DNA of 64,000 nucleotides, taken from an uncultured bacterium (lineage in GTDB: Bacteria; Cyanobacteriota; Vampirovibrionia; Gastranaerophilales; Gastranaerophilaceae). Shown here in pieces: positions 61,915 to 64,000 of this stretch. The stretch lies in contig URXT01000009.1 of assembly GCA_900551915.1 (NCBI GenBank), forward strand, positions 3,307 through 67,306, read 5' to 3'. The notes under the pieces are model-generated. The model made no database searches, had not been told where the DNA came from, and was given only the letters and a program-made list of their open reading frames with translations. The translations under genes were made by a program, and so were the position numbers. The first letter of the stretch is position 1. Every line of letters starts with the position of its first letter.

Positions 61915-62232
61915 ATGCAATGGGTTTATTTATTAATAGCAGGATTGTTTGAAATTAGCTGGGCTATTGGATTAAAATATTCTCATGGATTTACGCTTAT
62001 TATTCCTGCTGTCTTTACTATAATATGTATGATTTTAAGTTTTTATTTTCTAGCTCTTGCATTAAAAAATTTACCATTAGGGACAGCTTACGCAATTTGG
62101 ACAGGAATCGGGACAATCGGAACTTGCATATTTGGAGTTATTTTGTTTAAAGAACCGGTTTCTGCATTAAAATTTGTTTGTATCGGATTAATTATAACTG
62201 GCATTACCGGGTTGAAATTAATAACAAACTAA
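61915..62232 (+). CDS. gdx: Guanidinium exporter of the SMR family (Gdx / SugE)
   Basis: A 105-aa four-helix membrane protein that works as a dual-topology dimer, exporting guanidinium in exchange for protons. The essential Glu13 lies in AGLFEISWAIGLKYSHGF, which is the SugE/Gdx form rather than EmrE. GTAYAIWTGIGTIGT and FKEPVSALKFVCIGLIITGI follow. AAGGG precedes the ATG. The guanidine-I riboswitch directly upstream confirms the substrate. Confidence 0.95.
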   Translation: MQWVYLLIAGLFEISWAIGLKYSHGFTLIIPAVFTIICMILSFYFLALALKNLPLGTAYAIWTGIGTIGTCIFGVILFKEPVSALKFVCIGLIITGITGLKLITN

Positions 62233-62266
62233 GTAAATAATCTTATTTTTATCATATAATAGTTTT

Positions 62267-62788
62267 ATGAAAAACATATTTTTAAGTTCAGAGCGGCTTC
62301 TCTTGAAATACATAACTCAGAACGAATTCTGCGAACTGAAGTCAATACTCCAGAATCCGGAGGTTATGTATGCCTGGGAATATCAGTTCGATGATAAGGA
62401 TGTTCAGGATTGGATTGATAAAAATTTAGAGCTTTATCAAAAATATAATCTTGGATATTTTATCATTGAAGATAAATTGTCACATAAAGTTCTCGGCCAA
62501 GCCGCGTTAATGCCGGATTTTATAGAAAACAAACTCTATCACGAAATAGGTTACATATTAAAAAAAGAATACTGGCATAAGGGTTTTGCAACAGAATGCG
62601 CAAAGGCTTTAACTGATTACGCATTCGAAAAATTAAATCTAACAGAAGTTATTTTTGAAATCCGCCCCTCAAACAAAGCCTCAAGGAATGTGGCTGAAAG
62701 ATTAGGAGCAAAAACAGAAGGTGAATTCATAAAACATGTGCGCGGAAAAGATATGGTTCATTTGATTTATAAACTAAAAAAACTTTAA
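62267..62788 (+). CDS. GNAT-family N-acetyltransferase (RimJ/RimL-like)
   Basis: A 173-aa acetyltransferase. SSERLLLKYITQNEFCELKSIL at the N-terminus, EIGYILKKEYWHKGFATECAKALTDYAFEKLNL containing the acetyl-CoA loop (Y-W-x-K-G-[FY]-A-T-E), and PSNKASRNVAERLGAKTEGEF are standard for the RimJ/RimL-type branch. The substrate could be a ribosomal protein N-terminus, another protein, or a small amine. It starts 34 bp after gdx and may be read with it from the riboswitch transcript. Confidence 0.9.
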   Translation: MKNIFLSSERLLLKYITQNEFCELKSILQNPEVMYAWEYQFDDKDVQDWIDKNLELYQKYNLGYFIIEDKLSHKVLGQAALMPDFIENKLYHEIGYILKKEYWHKGFATECAKALTDYAFEKLNLTEVIFEIRPSNKASRNVAERLGAKTEGEFIKHVRGKDMVHLIYKLKKL

Positions 62789-62796
62789 CATTAACA

Positions 62797-62828
62797 AAAA
62801 AGCAGGACTTAAAGAAATCCTGCTTTTT
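62797..62828. terminator. Terminator between the GNAT and cupin genes
   Basis: Stem AAAAAGCAGGA / TCCTGCTTTTT with a 10-nt loop; serves both convergent genes. Confidence 0.85.
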
Positions 62829-62833
62829 GTTTT

Positions 62834-63295
62834 TTATTTATATTCTTCATCCGTCACCGGAAGAAGCCATTCTGTTGTATTTTCCGGAATATTTGTTTCG
62901 ATTGAAATATGCGCAAATTCGCTGTTTGAAGCCGCCCCATGCCAGTGTTCAACATTTGGCGGAATTTTTACTGCGTCGCCCGGTTTTAGAATTTGGATTT
63001 CTTTGCCTTTTTCTTGATATCTGCCTTCACCGGCTGTCACAAGAAGTATCTGTCCGCCGGAATGTGTGTGCCAATTTGTTCTTGCGCCTTTTTCAAAAGT
63101 TACGTTTGCAATTGAAGAGTTCCAGATATCGTCTTTTTCAACAAGTCTTGTCAAATAGGTGTTGCCTGTGAAAAACTTATTATAAGGATTAATTTCACCT
63201 TTTTTAAATGGCTGTTTCAAATCTTTTGCCATAACAGAACTTCCTCCTGTAATTAATAAAGCTGCTAACAATAATGCTGAAAATATCTTCTTCAT
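62834..63295 (-). CDS. Exported cupin-domain protein
   Basis: A 153-aa protein with an N-terminal signal peptide (KKIFSALLLAALLITGGSSVMA) and one cupin barrel. Metal ligands are likely the two His in NWHTHSGGQ, a Gln/Glu in the same strand, and His in VEHWHG. Such small cupins often pair with carboxymuconolactone decarboxylase (CMD) proteins in quinone, peroxide or aromatic metabolism; here the ATG overlaps the CMD stop as ATGA. The reaction is unknown. Confidence 0.87.
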   Translation of the reverse strand: MKKIFSALLLAALLITGGSSVMAKDLKQPFKKGEINPYNKFFTGNTYLTRLVEKDDIWNSSIANVTFEKGARTNWHTHSGGQILLVTAGEGRYQEKGKEIQILKPGDAVKIPPNVEHWHGAASNSEFAHISIETNIPENTTEWLLPVTDEEYK

Positions 63296-64000
63296 TTTTT
63301 AATTTCCTCCAGGGTTGTTTTTAAAGTTTTAAGGGCTGCAATTGTGTTTGGAAATCCTACATACGGCAGGCATTGAATAATTGCCGCAGTAATTGTTTCT
63401 TCGGAATTTCCTGCTTTTAAGCTGCCTTTGATATGACTTTTCAGAGTTTCTGTATTTCCGGTTGTAACAAGAACGCTAATGATTAACAATTCGCGCGTTT
63501 TCAGGTCAAGCCCTTCTCTTGAGTAAAAATCGCCAAAACAAACCTCAGTTAAAAATCTTGAAACCTCAGCTCCCATATCATCAGGCAAACCGGTCAAAGC
63601 ATTTTTTATTTCATCGCCATACAAAGGTTGTTGAATAGCAGTTCCTTTTTCAAAACGTGTTGTTTCATCAGCAGAAGCTGTTTTTTCAAGCGGAAGATTA
63701 ATTCCTCTTTCTGTAAAAACTTCGTTCATAACCGTAATCGTGTTAAGAGTTTTCGGGAAACCTATAAAAGGCGCAAGCTGATAAATTGCTTCACGCATTT
63801 CAACCGGTTTCACTCCAACATTAAGAGCCGCATTAATGTGAGCTTTCAATTGAGGCAGAGTCTGCTGTACTGCAAGAGAGGTTACGGTAAGCATTTCCCT
63901 TGTTTTCATATCAAGTTCGCCTACAACAAAAACTTCACCGAAAATATATTTTTGCAATATAGCCATCATTTCAGGGTCAGTTCCGGCCTCGGGATTCCAA
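63292..64000 (-). CDS. Carboxymuconolactone decarboxylase family protein, two CMD domains (5' end outside window)
   Basis: At least 236 codons; the frame remains open through the right edge (W-N-P-E-A-G-T-D-P-E before the Met at 63969), so the start lies outside. Two CMD/AhpD-like helical domains are seen: TREMLTVTSLAVQQTLPQLKAHINAALNVGVKPVEMREA and TRELLIISVLVTTGNTETLKSHIKGSLKAGNSEETITAA, each with a conserved Lys-x-His-Ile. The AhpD CxxC is absent, which argues against peroxidase chemistry. Coupled to the exported cupin gene through a 4-bp overlap. Confidence 0.88.
   Translation of the reverse strand, partial: WNPEAGTDPEMMAILQKYIFGEVFVVGELDMKTREMLTVTSLAVQQTLPQLKAHINAALNVGVKPVEMREAIYQLAPFIGFPKTLNTITVMNEVFTERGINLPLEKTASADETTRFEKGTAIQQPLYGDEIKNALTGLPDDMGAEVSRFLTEVCFGDFYSREGLDLKTRELLIISVLVTTGNTETLKSHIKGSLKAGNSEETITAAIIQCLPYVGFPNTIAALKTLKTTLEEIKK

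Noticed and set aside
1..64000. CRISPR arrays, prophage blocks, transposases
   Set aside because: No regularly spaced repeat array, no phage structural genes and no transposase-like protein could be seen on either strand.

Overview
The window is an AT-rich chromosomal segment of a Gram-negative-type, anaerobic, probably motile bacterium. The gene content fits a gut member of the non-photosynthetic sister group of Cyanobacteria (Gastranaerophilales / 'Melainabacteria'). It has LL-diaminopimelate aminotransferase (DapL), a single-chain pyruvate:ferredoxin oxidoreductase, flagellar genes (FlhB, FliA-type sigma, FliJ/FliK-like, a FlgG-family protein), a PilT ATPase, a group-2-like sigma-70 factor, and many short pilin-like proteins with the cyanobacterial-style ...[11 protein letters not shown]-terminus. 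The taxonomic call is an inference from gene content; no rRNA gene is present. No CRISPR array, prophage or complete insertion sequence was seen.

Layout. 1-5 kb: edge-truncated zinc-ribbon/AAA-like protein, dapL, ruvB and a pilin gene. 5-12.6 kb: YibE/F transporter, ribF, a pilin gene with a divergent HTH gene, then a leftward operon (split transketolase C-half, ftsE, ftsX, a degenerate receiver/GGDEF protein, an isochorismatase-like hydrolase). 12.8-19.4 kb: a Pro/Gln-rich HEAT-like protein, two PlsC-like acyltransferases, a large atypical phosphohexomutase, metF-like and deoC genes. 19.4-28.6 kb: a frame-shifted pilin gene, flhB-fliA, a cytosolic 5'-nucleotidase-like protein, a papain-like candidate, a TOPRIM protein and the fliJ-fliK-flgG-like operon. 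28.7-35.7 kb: secreted repeat protein, pilT-recO, trxB, pgi. 35.8-37.9 kb: two pilin genes plus a regulator. 38-46 kb: two amino-acid permeases, glyQ, a repeat-rich gap, a small kinase, a LuxR-type regulator and a GH13 enzyme. 46-54 kb: recN, sigma factor, two tRNAs, a second HTH/pilin pair with a nonsense mutation, rlmD and a RelA/SpoT-like protein. 54-64 kb: nifJ, orphan proteins, mtaB, a YccA-like protein, tRNA-Asn, a guanidine-I riboswitch with its Gdx exporter, a GNAT protein, and a cupin/CMD pair running off the right edge.

The main discovery candidate is the pilin set. Six pilin-like genes are scattered over 47 kb. Three (around 4.2, 19.4 and 37.0 kb) carry an 11-12 nt poly-G tract between their ribosome binding site and the pilin signal. 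One tract is in frame and two are out of frame, the pattern expected of slipped-strand phase variation. The other three (7.5, 35.8 and 50.7 kb) have a short normal leader with no tract, and each is divergent from a small HTH gene across a short spacer with inverted or direct repeats. Every pilin gene here therefore has one of two apparently alternative switches. One of the second group also has a premature stop codon. A second recurring signal is a short N-terminal [TN]-P-[SAK]-F motif in several otherwise unrelated proteins that lack signal peptides.
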